From assembly GCA_021738105.1 (NCBI GenBank), contig JAIPCS010000048.1, forward strand, positions 1-17,504: 17,504 nt of DNA. The letters run 5' to 3'. Position numbers and translations under genes: made by a program. A model generated the notes under the pieces. It saw only the letters and a program-made list of their open reading frames with translations. It made no database searches and was not told where the DNA came from. Position 1 is the stretch's first letter; every line of letters starts with the position of its first letter. The DNA comes from Sulfuritalea sp. Lineage in GTDB: Bacteria > Pseudomonadota > Gammaproteobacteria > Burkholderiales > Rhodocyclaceae. Shown piece by piece: positions 6,869 through 14,807 of this stretch.

Positions 6869-8419
6869 TCAGAACAGGCGCGGACCGGGCATCCCGGATG
6901 ATTTTGTGCCATTGGTGGATTGCATGCCTACAATGACCTCGCTGCCTTCCTTGATGTCACCGGATGCGATCTCGGTCATGCTGCCGTCGGTAAGCCCGAG
7001 GCGAACTTCGATCGCTTTCGGTTTGCCATCGGTGGCGACAACCCAGACACGTCCACTACCGCCGCCGCCGCCGGCGCGAGCAGCCTGGGCCGCGCTGGCC
7101 ATTTCATCGTAGAGTTTCTTTTGCTCAGGAGTGAGAATGACTGAAACTTTCTCGCGAATCTCGGCACGATTACGTTCCTGCGCCTTGGATTTTTCTGCAT
7201 CAGGCAGGTCGCGTGCTGCGCGAAACTTGTCGCGCATGCCGGCAAAAATGGAGTCAAGTTTGCCCTGCTGATCATTGTCGAGTTTAAGATCGGCAACCAG
7301 TCGTTCGCGCAACTGGGCAAGACTGCCCCGACCACTAGACGCGTTGTTGCCAGCGTTACTGCCACTAAAACTCGGCGTTGGTGACACGGCGGGAGTCGCA
7401 CCCTTTTCGTCAGTTCGACCGGGTGGGCGAAAGCGTAGTGAAGCGTTGGGCACCTTGAGTGCTCTTTCCTTTTGCGCCGTGATGATACGCACATTCGCGG
7501 TCATGCCGGGAAGCAACGTGAGCTCCGGGTTATCTGCTGAAACCACCACGGTATAGGTGACGACATTGGAGACTACGGTTGCCGCCTTGCGCACTTGCAT
7601 GACTTCGCCTTCAAAGTGACGGCCGGCAAAAGCGTCTACCGTAAAGCTGGCCTTTTGGCCCTTGTGGATACGTCCGACATCTGCTTCGTCAATCGAAGTT
7701 TCCACTTGCATGTCGGACAGATTTCTGGCGATAACAAACAACTCGGGAGACTGCAGACTGGCGGCAACAGTTTGTCCCGGTTCGATACTGCGCTTGACCA
7801 CAATGCCATCAACAGGGGCTTTGATGGCAGTGCGTTCGAGATCGATTCGCGCTTGCGCCAGTTGTGCCTGGCGCTGGCGCACCTGCGCCGAGCTGTTTCT
7901 GGCTTGCGCTTCGGCGACCAGGACGGCGGCACGGCCGGCGTCATAATTCGATTGCGCCTTGTCGCGTTCAGCCGATGACAGAAAATTTTTCTCGACCAGC
8001 AGCTTTTTGCGTTCAAAGTCACGCTGCAATTCAGCCAGATTGGCTTTGGCGCGCATCACTTCGGCTTGCTGCACGCCAAGTGCCGCTTGAGTCGCCTCGA
8101 CATCGGCCTCAGCCTGTCGCACTCTGTACTGAAATGTTTCCGGATCGATGCGAGCAATCAACTGGTCTTTTTTCACCGGCGAATTGAAGTCGACCAGGAT
8201 TTCCTTGATTTGCCCCGACACTTGAGAACCGACCTGCACCGAAACCACCGGGTTCAGGGTACCAGTAGCAGAGACGGCCGATGTGAGCGGGCCGATTTCA
8301 ACCTTGGCAAGTTTGTAGCGCAGGGTATCGCTCGCGCCAGAATACGAGCGGAAGGCGAAGCCGCCGGCAGTGGCCAATGCCACGATTCCTGCCAGGATAT
8401 ACATTGCGCGTTTATTCAT
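6869..8419 (-). CDS. macA: MacA-like periplasmic adaptor with a Spy/CpxP-like insertion
   Basis: A 516-residue HlyD/MacA-type membrane-fusion protein. A single N-terminal anchor (about 7-25) is followed by the lipoyl half-motif region (60-92, ending IARIDPE), a long alpha-hairpin (about 95-195) and the second lipoyl half (198-232, APVDGIVVKR). The beta-barrel (about 236-330) follows. The membrane-proximal part is split by about 120 extra residues. At 333-365 is a Pro/Gly/Ser/Asn linker. At about 366-443 are two or three charged helices with LKLDNDQQGKLDSIF and VILTPEQKKLYDEM, resembling the LTxxQ repeats of Spy/CpxP chaperones. A poly-Gly linker (450-456) then leads to the conserved GRVWVV strand. 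MacA homologues are normally about 370-400 residues. It begins the adaptor-ATPase-permease operon. The Shine-Dalgarno is weak. Confidence 0.88.
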   Translation of the reverse strand: MNKRAMYILAGIVALATAGGFAFRSYSGASDTLRYKLAKVEIGPLTSAVSATGTLNPVVSVQVGSQVSGQIKEILVDFNSPVKKDQLIARIDPETFQYRVRQAEADVEATQAALGVQQAEVMRAKANLAELQRDFERKKLLVEKNFLSSAERDKAQSNYDAGRAAVLVAEAQARNSSAQVRQRQAQLAQARIDLERTAIKAPVDGIVVKRSIEPGQTVAASLQSPELFVIARNLSDMQVETSIDEADVGRIHKGQKASFTVDAFAGRHFEGEVMQVRKAATVVSNVVTYTVVVSADNPELTLLPGMTANVRIITAQKERALKVPNASLRFRPPGRTDEKGATPAVSPTPSFSGSNAGNNASSGRGSLAQLRERLVADLKLDNDQQGKLDSIFAGMRDKFRAARDLPDAEKSKAQERNRAEIREKVSVILTPEQKKLYDEMASAAQAARAGGGGGSGRVWVVATDGKPKAIEVRLGLTDGSMTEIASGDIKEGSEVIVGMQSTNGTKSSGMPGPRLF

Positions 8420-8447
8420 GGCCGGATTCTATAGGAGGGCGCACGCT

Positions 8448-8491
8448 CGCAACGTCTCGAAACGCAAGCAAATGTAAGCAAAAGCGTTGCG
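8448..8491 (-). promoter_or_regulatory. Repeat-rich leader of the macA operon
   Basis: The 73-bp gap between the secreted-protein gene and macA contains CGCAACG (8448-8454) and CGTTGCG (8485-8491), perfect 7-bp inverted arms 30 bp apart. Between the arms is a tandem AAGCAAA (8466-8472 and 8476-8482). A TATAGAAT-like stretch lies close to the macA start. No good -35/-10 pair could be fixed. These features suggest a separate leader for macA, but the function is unproven. Confidence 0.3.
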
Positions 8492-8492
8492 G

Positions 8493-9218
8493 CTAGTCGG
8501 CAATGGTGAAGCTGATCTCCTTGGCCAGCGATCCGTGATTGAAGTCACCCCACTCGGGGTCCCCATCGATGTTTCTTGCGTGAATGCGCCATGTATAGCT
8601 ACCCCCGGGCTTAAGCAATCCCGGAGGTAGCTTGAAAAAATTGTCCTTGATAATTTTGGTTTTCAGCAAATAGCGTTCGCTTTCCCACTCATCGCGCAGA
8701 TACACCTGATAGAAGGCAGCACCGGGAACAGGATCCCATCGTAGTTCAGTCGGCATGGGAATATTTTCAGCGCCAGCCGGTGGCTGCGGATTGCTTGCAA
8801 ACGGTAATAGTTTACGAAGAACATGGTCGCGGGCTTCAAATTTTCTGCCATCTTTCATGGTGATGCGGGCGCTGTACCAACCTTCCGGATTTTCGTTGGG
8901 TATCCCAAAGTGAGCTATGAGCACCCGCTTTTCCTCCTTGCCCGGTTCATCGACGACGCGATAGCGTTTTGGGTCGAACAGTCCCATGGTGCTTCCATTC
9001 GGGGTGAGTAGTTCTATGCGGGCGATATCATTGAAATGTTTGGTGGAGAACAAGGCCATTAGAAACAGTGGCTGATCCGGCCAGTTGCAGACGTGGATGT
9101 CAAAAAAGCCGGCCTCGGTATAGTGCGGATCCTTGTCCGATGTGGCGGCGAAAACCTGCAAGGTGAGAACGGTGAGGATTCCTAGCCCCATCACACGGAA
9201 GCAAGACAGTTGTTTCAT
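8493..9218 (-). CDS. Secreted hypothetical protein with FN3-like C-terminal domain
   Basis: A 241-residue protein with a signal peptide (residues about 1-25, cleavage near VFA-AT). The middle region (about 30-135) is of unknown fold, beginning YTEAGFFDIHVCNWPDQPLF. The C-terminal section (about 150-241) reads like a fibronectin type III or similar beta-sandwich: LRWDPVPGAAFYQVYLRD, then LPPGLLKPGGSYTWRIHARN, ending in a FTIAD strand. Only one Cys remains after cleavage. It probably acts in the periplasm or outside. The ATG overlaps the stop of the cyclic-nucleotide-binding gene (ATGA), so it belongs with that gene and the HEAT-repeat transporter. I cannot name a function. Confidence 0.78.
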   Translation of the reverse strand: MKQLSCFRVMGLGILTVLTLQVFAATSDKDPHYTEAGFFDIHVCNWPDQPLFLMALFSTKHFNDIARIELLTPNGSTMGLFDPKRYRVVDEPGKEEKRVLIAHFGIPNENPEGWYSARITMKDGRKFEARDHVLRKLLPFASNPQPPAGAENIPMPTELRWDPVPGAAFYQVYLRDEWESERYLLKTKIIKDNFFKLPPGLLKPGGSYTWRIHARNIDGDPEWGDFNHGSLAKEISFTIAD

Positions 9219-9670
9219 GGTTTCTCCTTTTCAGCATGCAAGGCATCGTTCGCATTGCGCAGGCGCAGGCTCATACCGTGAAGCAGACCCAAGGCAATGT
9301 GCGGGTACGAAAGCAGCAAGTCGTGAAGTTTGTCGCGGTTCAGCGATAGCAGTTCGACATTTTCGATCACGCGGGCTGTGGCCGAGCGGGGCTGACGGTC
9401 AAACAGGCCCATTTCGCCAAAAGCCTCTCCCGGCCCAAGAGTGCTGGCAACGTATTCACTTTCGCTTTCACTATCGAGCACGATCTCGATGAGTCCCGAG
9501 CGTACGATATACATTCGGTCGGCGACGTCTCCGCGACAGAAAACTTCCTCACCAGCGACATAGACCTCGTCTCGCAATTGTTCGGCCACTACGCGCAGGT
9601 CTTCGAGCGGCACCGCGGCGAATACTCGACTTTTTTTCAGCAGCAACAGGTGTTTGAAAAATCCATCCAT
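9215..9670 (-). CDS. Cyclic-nucleotide-binding-fold protein (single domain)
   Basis: A 151-residue protein made almost wholly of one cNMP-binding beta-roll (about 13-125). It contains AGEEVFCRGDVADRMYIVRSG (39-59) and a phosphate-binding cassette GEAFGEMGLFDRQPRSATA (81-99) in which FGE and Arg95-Ser96 match the residues that hold the cyclic phosphate. There is no HTH, so it is not a CRP/FNR transcription factor. No membrane segment is present. I chose the ATG at 9670, which shares one base with the transporter stop (TGATG) and has GGAG eight bases upstream. In-frame starts upstream (9682, 9706) lie inside the transporter gene. It is likely the cytosolic sensor subunit of the neighbouring HEAT-tailed transporter. 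Binding of cAMP or cGMP is inferred. Confidence 0.85.
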   Translation of the reverse strand: MDGFFKHLLLLKKSRVFAAVPLEDLRVVAEQLRDEVYVAGEEVFCRGDVADRMYIVRSGLIEIVLDSESESEYVASTLGPGEAFGEMGLFDRQPRSATARVIENVELLSLNRDKLHDLLLSYPHIALGLLHGMSLRLRNANDALHAEKEKP

Positions 9671-12282
9671 CAATAACTCCATTGCGCCGCACAGGACGCT
9701 AGCCATACATCTTTGCCGTTGCGAAGCTTTGTGATTGCGCTGGCCAGACTCGGTTCAGCCTGCTGTGCCATGTTTGCGGTTTGCGAGGAGAACAGCGCGT
9801 GCAGGACGAGTCGTGTGGATTTATCGGCAACCAGGGCGATGGCCTCATTGCAGCGGGCCCTGAGACGCAGGTCCGTGCTGTCGAGGGCCGCGTACAGCGT
9901 TCGCGCGAGATCCTGCAAATGACCGTGGCCGAGTGCGACAAAGCCCAGCCGGCGCAGGTCGAGTGCGCGTTCATTGAGCGCCGTTTGCAGCAGTTCGCCT
10001 GCAGGGTCGACCACGGCGACGAGTCGTTGCGAGATCCGGGTGTATTCGGCAGCTTGCTGCGCATAGCACTCGGCAAACGCTCGCATTGCGCTGCTATCCG
10101 ACTGCGTGGCAAGAATGTTCAGCGCGCATTCCTGTCCGCGCGGTCCCAGCGAACCATCCTCGAGCGATCTTTCAATCAGGTGCCGATAGCTCTCGAGGTT
10201 CTTTACGCACAATGCCGCCGTCGCGCCAGCGCCGACTTTTGGATGCGGGGTATTGAGAAGACGCAACAAAAGCGGAAACTGTTCTGCCTCTGGTAATCGG
10301 GTGATTACGGCAAGTAGTGTTGCTTGTCCCGCTGCATCGAAAGTGACCGGCAGGAGGTGGGCCAGGTCGGCAGCCAAGTCCGCTGGCAAGATCTGCTGCT
10401 GCGCGGCAATAGCATCCAGTAGGGATGATGTGGCGTCGGGGGTGTGCGCAGCCTTTAGGGACTCGAGCAGCAAGGGCAGTGCCGCCGGATTTGGTGCGAA
10501 CCTGAGAACAGTCAGAATTGCGCGGCGAAGGGCAATATCGCCTCTCATCAGATCCTCACGCAAGCTCTGCAGAGCATCAGGGTCGGGATTGTCCGTTAGC
10601 ATGGCTACCTTGCGGCAGGCGATCAGACGCGAATGGCTTTGGCTTACGGCCGGGCTGATACGATCCCAGGGAAGTGGCCAGCCGTGACGTAGCCCGATTG
10701 TCAGCGCACTGGCCTGGGAATGTATGTCGCCGGCGAGCAGTGTGGCATAGAGAATGTCGCGCTGATGCGCTTCCAATCTTGGCGCTGCAGCATGCGCCAG
10801 GCGGTCGCGCAGCGGCACCGGCAGTGTTGACAGACGGTTCAGGATGGGTTCGATCGCAATTGTCGGGAAATGCGCGAGGAGGACCCGGGCTGCATTTTCC
10901 ACGCTAGATAGATCCTCGGTCTGAAGCTGTCGCAGAAGTTCGTCGGCCAGTCGATTGTCTCCGCGTTGGTTCCAGCCGGAAAAACTCTCGGGGGCAACAA
11001 AGTGGCGTTCCCTCAGGGTATCCAGCAGCGCTAAGCCATACGCCCGATTCGCGCGCCACGAGTACCAAAGACACAGCAACGCTGTCCCTATTCCGACCAG
11101 GGTGATGGCGGTAGTCGACACCTGCAAAAAATAGAGAATCAGACCGGAGCAGATCATACCCAGCGGGATCATGATTACCAGGGCCAGGGCTCGAGCGCGG
11201 CCCTGCATGGTGTCCGGCAGCGCTTGCAGCATCAGCGCTCGCACCGGATTGCGCACCGCGGCGAGCAGCACATAGCGGTTGTAGGCGGCGGCTGCGGCGG
11301 CGGTCAGCGCCCACGGTGTCAACAGGGCCAGCAGCGCGCTTAGCAGTGTTAGGGGGAACACCAGATTCATTGCCCTCAGTCCGAAGCGTCGAATCAAGGC
11401 CGGCATCAGCCCTGATTGCAACAGGAAGGCACTGGCACCACTCACCAGAATGATCAGGCCGTACGTCTCGGCGAGCTTGTCGGCATCGGAGAATGCCCGC
11501 GCGAACGTACCTTTGAACAGGTAGGCTGAGATGAACAGCCCAATCAGAGCGAACAACATCGCCAACGATGTGTACGCCAACAAGGGCGAGCGGCGCAGGA
11601 ACTGAGCACCCTGGTGCAACTGACGCAAGGTTTGCGCCCAGGGTCGACTACGCGGTGCCGCACGAAATCTCCCAACCTCGCTGCGATGTCGGAGCAGTAT
11701 CAGTACCAGTGCCAGGCCGATGAACAGGGGCCACAGTAACACGATGAAGTCCGATCCCAGGCGCGGTGCGAGCAGAACCAGGGCAATGCCGCCGAGCATT
11801 TCACCGACCGGACTGCCAGCGGTGGCTATGGGCACCAGACGCTTTGCTTGCTCGCCGTAGAAAGTGGCGCCAATGTACAGCGTCGCGTGCATCGTCAGTA
11901 TTTCGGAAACTGTCTGGTACAGCAGATATACCGCGCCCCAGACGATATCAGGCGCTCCGGCCTGGGCAGCCAGCCACAAAACCAGGACGCCGACGACCGT
12001 AGCCCCGAGCATCGCCATCATTACGCGTTGTGGAGAATGCCGGTCGGCAACGGACGCATAGACCAGGCTGCACAGGCTCAGGGTAACACCCTGGATCAGG
12101 AATACTACGGGCAGATAGTCGATCCCGTAGCGATTGAGGAACAAGGTGTTGGATATCCCGCGTCCTATCGATAAGCCAACGCTGATCAGCAGTAGCAGCA
12201 GGAAAAAATACGGCATATCCATTCCGCTGGAACGTAGTTTGCCAGTGCTAGAGAACAGAGCGGAAAGGCGCGTAATCAGCAT
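9670..12282 (-). CDS. Transporter-like membrane protein with HEAT-repeat tail (Npt/MFS type)
   Basis: An 870-residue protein in two halves. Residues about 24-410 hold 10-12 hydrophobic segments with features of the ATP/ADP-translocase (Npt/Tlc)-like branch of the major facilitator fold: SIGRGISNTLFLNRYGIDYLP near 38-58 and the loop SVADRHSPQR at 77-86. Residues about 440-870 are soluble and built of short amphipathic Leu/Ala helices typical of HEAT or PBS-like repeats (for example RRAILTVLRFAPNPAALPLL and LDLRRLGFVALGHG). Related proteins often also carry a fused cyclic-nucleotide-binding domain; here that domain is the next, overlapping gene. The substrate is unknown and nucleotide transport should not be assumed. 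The start at 12282 is 67 bp after soxB with no terminator between, so co-transcription is possible. A second Met at 12222 (MDMPYFFLL) has a slightly better upstream context. Confidence 0.82.
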   Translation of the reverse strand: MLITRLSALFSSTGKLRSSGMDMPYFFLLLLLISVGLSIGRGISNTLFLNRYGIDYLPVVFLIQGVTLSLCSLVYASVADRHSPQRVMMAMLGATVVGVLVLWLAAQAGAPDIVWGAVYLLYQTVSEILTMHATLYIGATFYGEQAKRLVPIATAGSPVGEMLGGIALVLLAPRLGSDFIVLLWPLFIGLALVLILLRHRSEVGRFRAAPRSRPWAQTLRQLHQGAQFLRRSPLLAYTSLAMLFALIGLFISAYLFKGTFARAFSDADKLAETYGLIILVSGASAFLLQSGLMPALIRRFGLRAMNLVFPLTLLSALLALLTPWALTAAAAAAYNRYVLLAAVRNPVRALMLQALPDTMQGRARALALVIMIPLGMICSGLILYFLQVSTTAITLVGIGTALLCLWYSWRANRAYGLALLDTLRERHFVAPESFSGWNQRGDNRLADELLRQLQTEDLSSVENAARVLLAHFPTIAIEPILNRLSTLPVPLRDRLAHAAAPRLEAHQRDILYATLLAGDIHSQASALTIGLRHGWPLPWDRISPAVSQSHSRLIACRKVAMLTDNPDPDALQSLREDLMRGDIALRRAILTVLRFAPNPAALPLLLESLKAAHTPDATSSLLDAIAAQQQILPADLAADLAHLLPVTFDAAGQATLLAVITRLPEAEQFPLLLRLLNTPHPKVGAGATAALCVKNLESYRHLIERSLEDGSLGPRGQECALNILATQSDSSAMRAFAECYAQQAAEYTRISQRLVAVVDPAGELLQTALNERALDLRRLGFVALGHGHLQDLARTLYAALDSTDLRLRARCNEAIALVADKSTRLVLHALFSSQTANMAQQAEPSLASAITKLRNGKDVWLASCAAQWSY

Positions 12283-12349
12283 TCAGGATCTAGATCAATG
12301 TAAATACCTTCATTTTCTAAGCGTGACTGTGGATACTTGCTGATAATGC

Positions 12350-14068
12350 TCAGGCGAGCCCAGGGTTGCCCTTCACGCCCACAAGCTTGGGTACATTGAC
12401 CCTGCGTGCGCTGACAAGTTTTTTGTCTTTGAGCCAGCGTCCAACGACATCCCACACCGGTTCGCCCGTTGACGACGGGTCTACCGTCGCCCATCCGGCC
12501 ACTTTGTAAATTTTATCTGCTGCCATCGGTTTGTCATTGATGCGCATGTCTGAAATACGACGTCCTGCCGGTGCATTGGGGCTGCAGGTGTAGTTCATGC
12601 CGCCAACGCGGATCATGTCACCGCCCTGTTGGTAGTAAGGGTCTGGGTTGTAAAGGTTGTCGGCGATATCTTCCAGAATTTCCTTGATGCGCTGGCCCTT
12701 CATCTCGTTCAAGGTCGAGTAAGGGTAAGTGATGGCGGTTTGATCCATCAGATGTTCGAAAGTGATCGCGCTGCCCGGCAGCAAGGTGGTCCCCCAGCGA
12801 AAGCCAGGTGAGAAACCGATATCAGCGCCCTTGACGTCCATGATGGCATCCAGAATCAGTTGGTCCCAACTGCCATTGAAGTTGCCGCGTCTATAGAGAA
12901 GACCTTCCGTGACGGCAAGCTGTTCCTCCAGCTTTGCTTGGTGTGGAGCACGCACTTTTTCGATATAAGCCGCCATTTCGGTGTCGGCCGGTAACAGATT
13001 GGAGAAAACCGGCAGAAGCTTGTAGCGAAAATCCTGAACTTTGCCGCCGCGAACGTCGAAGTCGAGTACGGCAAGGAACTTGCCGTTGGAGCCCGCGTTG
13101 GTGACCAGTGTTTGGCCGCCAGCGTTTTTCACCGTAATCGGCTGCGGCACGCCGTCATGCGTGTGACCGCCCATGATGGCATCGATGCCGGTAACACGCG
13201 TTGCCATCTTGAGGTCTACATCCATGCCATTGTGGGAAAGGACGACAACAACTTTCGCACCTTTGGCACGTACTTCGTTGACCATCTTTTGCATGTTTTC
13301 GTCCTGGATGCCAAAGGTCCAATCCGCAATCATGTAGCGCGGGTTGGCGATGGGTGTGTAGGGGAACGCCTGTCCGATCACCGCAACTTGCACGCCATTC
13401 ATTTCGCGCATGGCATAAGGTGGAAAAACCGGGTCGCCGAAATCCGTGGTCTTGACGTTCTGGGCGAGGAATTCGATCTTGCCCTTCAAGTCCTTCTCGA
13501 CGATTTCCAATACGCGTTTGTCGCCCAGAGTGAATTCCCAGTGCGCCGACATCATGTCGACACCGAGCAGCTTGCAGGCATCCACCATGTCCTGCCCTTT
13601 GCTCCACAAAGCAGTGGCCGAGCCCTGCCAGGTATCGCCGCCGTCAAGCAAGAGCGCACCCGGGCGCTGGGCTCGCATTCGTTTGACCAGTGTCGCAAGG
13701 TGGGCGAAGCCGCCGACCTTGCCGTAGGTTTTTGCCGCCTCGGTGAAATCGAGATAAGTGAAGGCGTGCGCTTCGCGCGTTCCGGGCTTGATGTTGAAGG
13801 CCTTGAGAAGGTGTTCGCCGACCAGATGGGGTGCTTTTCCGAAGGCGCCGCTGATACCGAGATTGACGCTCGGCTCACGAAACCAAATCGGCAGCAGTTG
13901 CGCGTGGCAGTCGGTGAAGTGCATGAAATGCACGTTGCCGAATGTTGGAAGTTCGTACAAAGCGTCTGCGTTTTCGGCCGCCAGAAGCGACCGAGAGTCT
14001 AGGGCAACTCCGGCAACCGATGCGGCGGCCAGCATTTGCAGAAATTCGCGGCGGTTCATAGAGGACAT
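12350..14068 (-). CDS. soxB: SoxB, thiosulfohydrolase of the Sox pathway
   Basis: A 572-residue periplasmic dinuclear-Mn hydrolase. It releases sulfate from the SoxY-bound cysteine S-thiosulfonate. The N-terminus has a Tat-type signal (NRREFLQM at residues 5-12, then a hydrophobic Ala-rich stretch). The metallophosphoesterase/5'-nucleotidase-like motifs are FTDCHAQLLP (51-60), LLLDGGDTWQGSA (139-151), SAHWEFTLGD (174-183), a VVLSHNGMDVD stretch and GGHTHDG. The start at 14068 (MSSMNRREF) has GAGG eight bases upstream. The open frame extends to 14119, but that extension runs through an intrinsic terminator and is not plausible coding. It is the last gene of the sox cluster, after soxX. Confidence 0.96.
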   Translation of the reverse strand: MSSMNRREFLQMLAAASVAGVALDSRSLLAAENADALYELPTFGNVHFMHFTDCHAQLLPIWFREPSVNLGISGAFGKAPHLVGEHLLKAFNIKPGTREAHAFTYLDFTEAAKTYGKVGGFAHLATLVKRMRAQRPGALLLDGGDTWQGSATALWSKGQDMVDACKLLGVDMMSAHWEFTLGDKRVLEIVEKDLKGKIEFLAQNVKTTDFGDPVFPPYAMREMNGVQVAVIGQAFPYTPIANPRYMIADWTFGIQDENMQKMVNEVRAKGAKVVVVLSHNGMDVDLKMATRVTGIDAIMGGHTHDGVPQPITVKNAGGQTLVTNAGSNGKFLAVLDFDVRGGKVQDFRYKLLPVFSNLLPADTEMAAYIEKVRAPHQAKLEEQLAVTEGLLYRRGNFNGSWDQLILDAIMDVKGADIGFSPGFRWGTTLLPGSAITFEHLMDQTAITYPYSTLNEMKGQRIKEILEDIADNLYNPDPYYQQGGDMIRVGGMNYTCSPNAPAGRRISDMRINDKPMAADKIYKVAGWATVDPSSTGEPVWDVVGRWLKDKKLVSARRVNVPKLVGVKGNPGLA

Positions 14069-14089
14069 CTTGATACCTCGGGAAGAACA

Positions 14090-14116
14090 TAAAAAAGGCC
14101 TGACCGAGGTCAGGCC
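14090..14116 (-). terminator. Intrinsic terminator between soxX and soxB
   Basis: Read on the minus strand, GGCCTGAC pairs perfectly with GTCAGGCC around the tetraloop CTCG, followed directly by TTTTTT. The stem lies 20 bp after the soxX stop and ends before the soxB Shine-Dalgarno. An 8-bp GC-rich stem plus six T's is a textbook Rho-independent terminator. It should end many transcripts after soxYZAX and lower or decouple soxB expression. Confidence 0.85.
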
Positions 14117-14135
14117 CATGGTGCAGTAGGCAGCC

Positions 14136-14789
14136 TTATTTGTTGACCGGCGATGCAGGATCCACCAGCAGTGCGACCAAATCCTTGATCTGCTTCTCGT
14201 TCAAGGCACCCACGTGCCCAAAACGCGGCATCGCAGAGCAGGCATTGAAAGCCTTGGAGTTGTAGATCCTGGAATAGGCGTATTGCTGTGTTTCGATTGT
14301 GTTACCCCGCAGTTTGCCGAACCCGAGGAGACTAGGGCCGATGGTGCCGTAGGAGAGCTCCTGCGGTGAGATCTGGTGGCAGTTGTAGCAGTTGCCTCCG
14401 TTCTTTTCGGGTTTCATCTCCTTGTCTCGCCAAGTCATGCCCTTTCCGCTTTGAGCGAGCTTTTCTCCTGCCTTCCAGTCGCCCATATATTTGCCGTCGG
14501 CCGGCAACTTCAAGGTGGCGGTCTGCTCGGCTTCAAGTTTGGCCGCCAGTTCTGCTGATGGCGCGTCGCCGCTTGCGTTACAGGCATCTTGCAGCTTGTC
14601 TGTATCGAGACGATCCATGGTAGCAATTGCGCGCTTATGAAAGTCGCGCTTCATCGCAGCAAACGCTTTTTTGATCATTTCGGGTGAAGTTGAATGCGTG
14701 GCTTGACTTTGTTGCGTTGCGCAGCCGGCTACGAGGATGGCGGCGATACTCATTGAAATCGCCAGCATGGGGGTGTTGATCTTTTTCAT
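14136..14789 (-). CDS. soxX: SoxX, c-type cytochrome subunit of SoxAX
   Basis: A 217-residue monohaem cytochrome c. With SoxA it oxidatively links thiosulfate to the SoxY cysteine. The haem motif CYNCH is at 134-138 and the likely distal Met ligand at 187 (CSAMPRFGH). It ends in a typical cytochrome c helix (LNEKQIKDLVALLVDP). The leader ends in VAGC with Cys23, a lipobox, so the protein may be membrane-anchored. About 85 residues of helical, charged sequence separate this from the haem domain, so this is the long SoxX type. A GGAGGAAAG Shine-Dalgarno precedes the ATG. The gene follows soxA by 18 bp and is followed by a terminator. Confidence 0.95.
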   Translation of the reverse strand: MKKINTPMLAISMSIAAILVAGCATQQSQATHSTSPEMIKKAFAAMKRDFHKRAIATMDRLDTDKLQDACNASGDAPSAELAAKLEAEQTATLKLPADGKYMGDWKAGEKLAQSGKGMTWRDKEMKPEKNGGNCYNCHQISPQELSYGTIGPSLLGFGKLRGNTIETQQYAYSRIYNSKAFNACSAMPRFGHVGALNEKQIKDLVALLVDPASPVNK

Positions 14790-14807
14790 TGTCTTCTTTC
14801 CTCCGTA

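Noticed and set aside
13112..14002. Plus-strand open frame of 296 codons
   Set aside because: It is antisense to soxB and reads as a His/Asp-rich shadow with no domain.
14069..14119. N-terminal extension of soxB to the upstream ATG at 14119
   Set aside because: The extension overlaps the intrinsic terminator and lacks a ribosome-binding site, while 14068 has GAGG at the right distance and gives a Tat signal.
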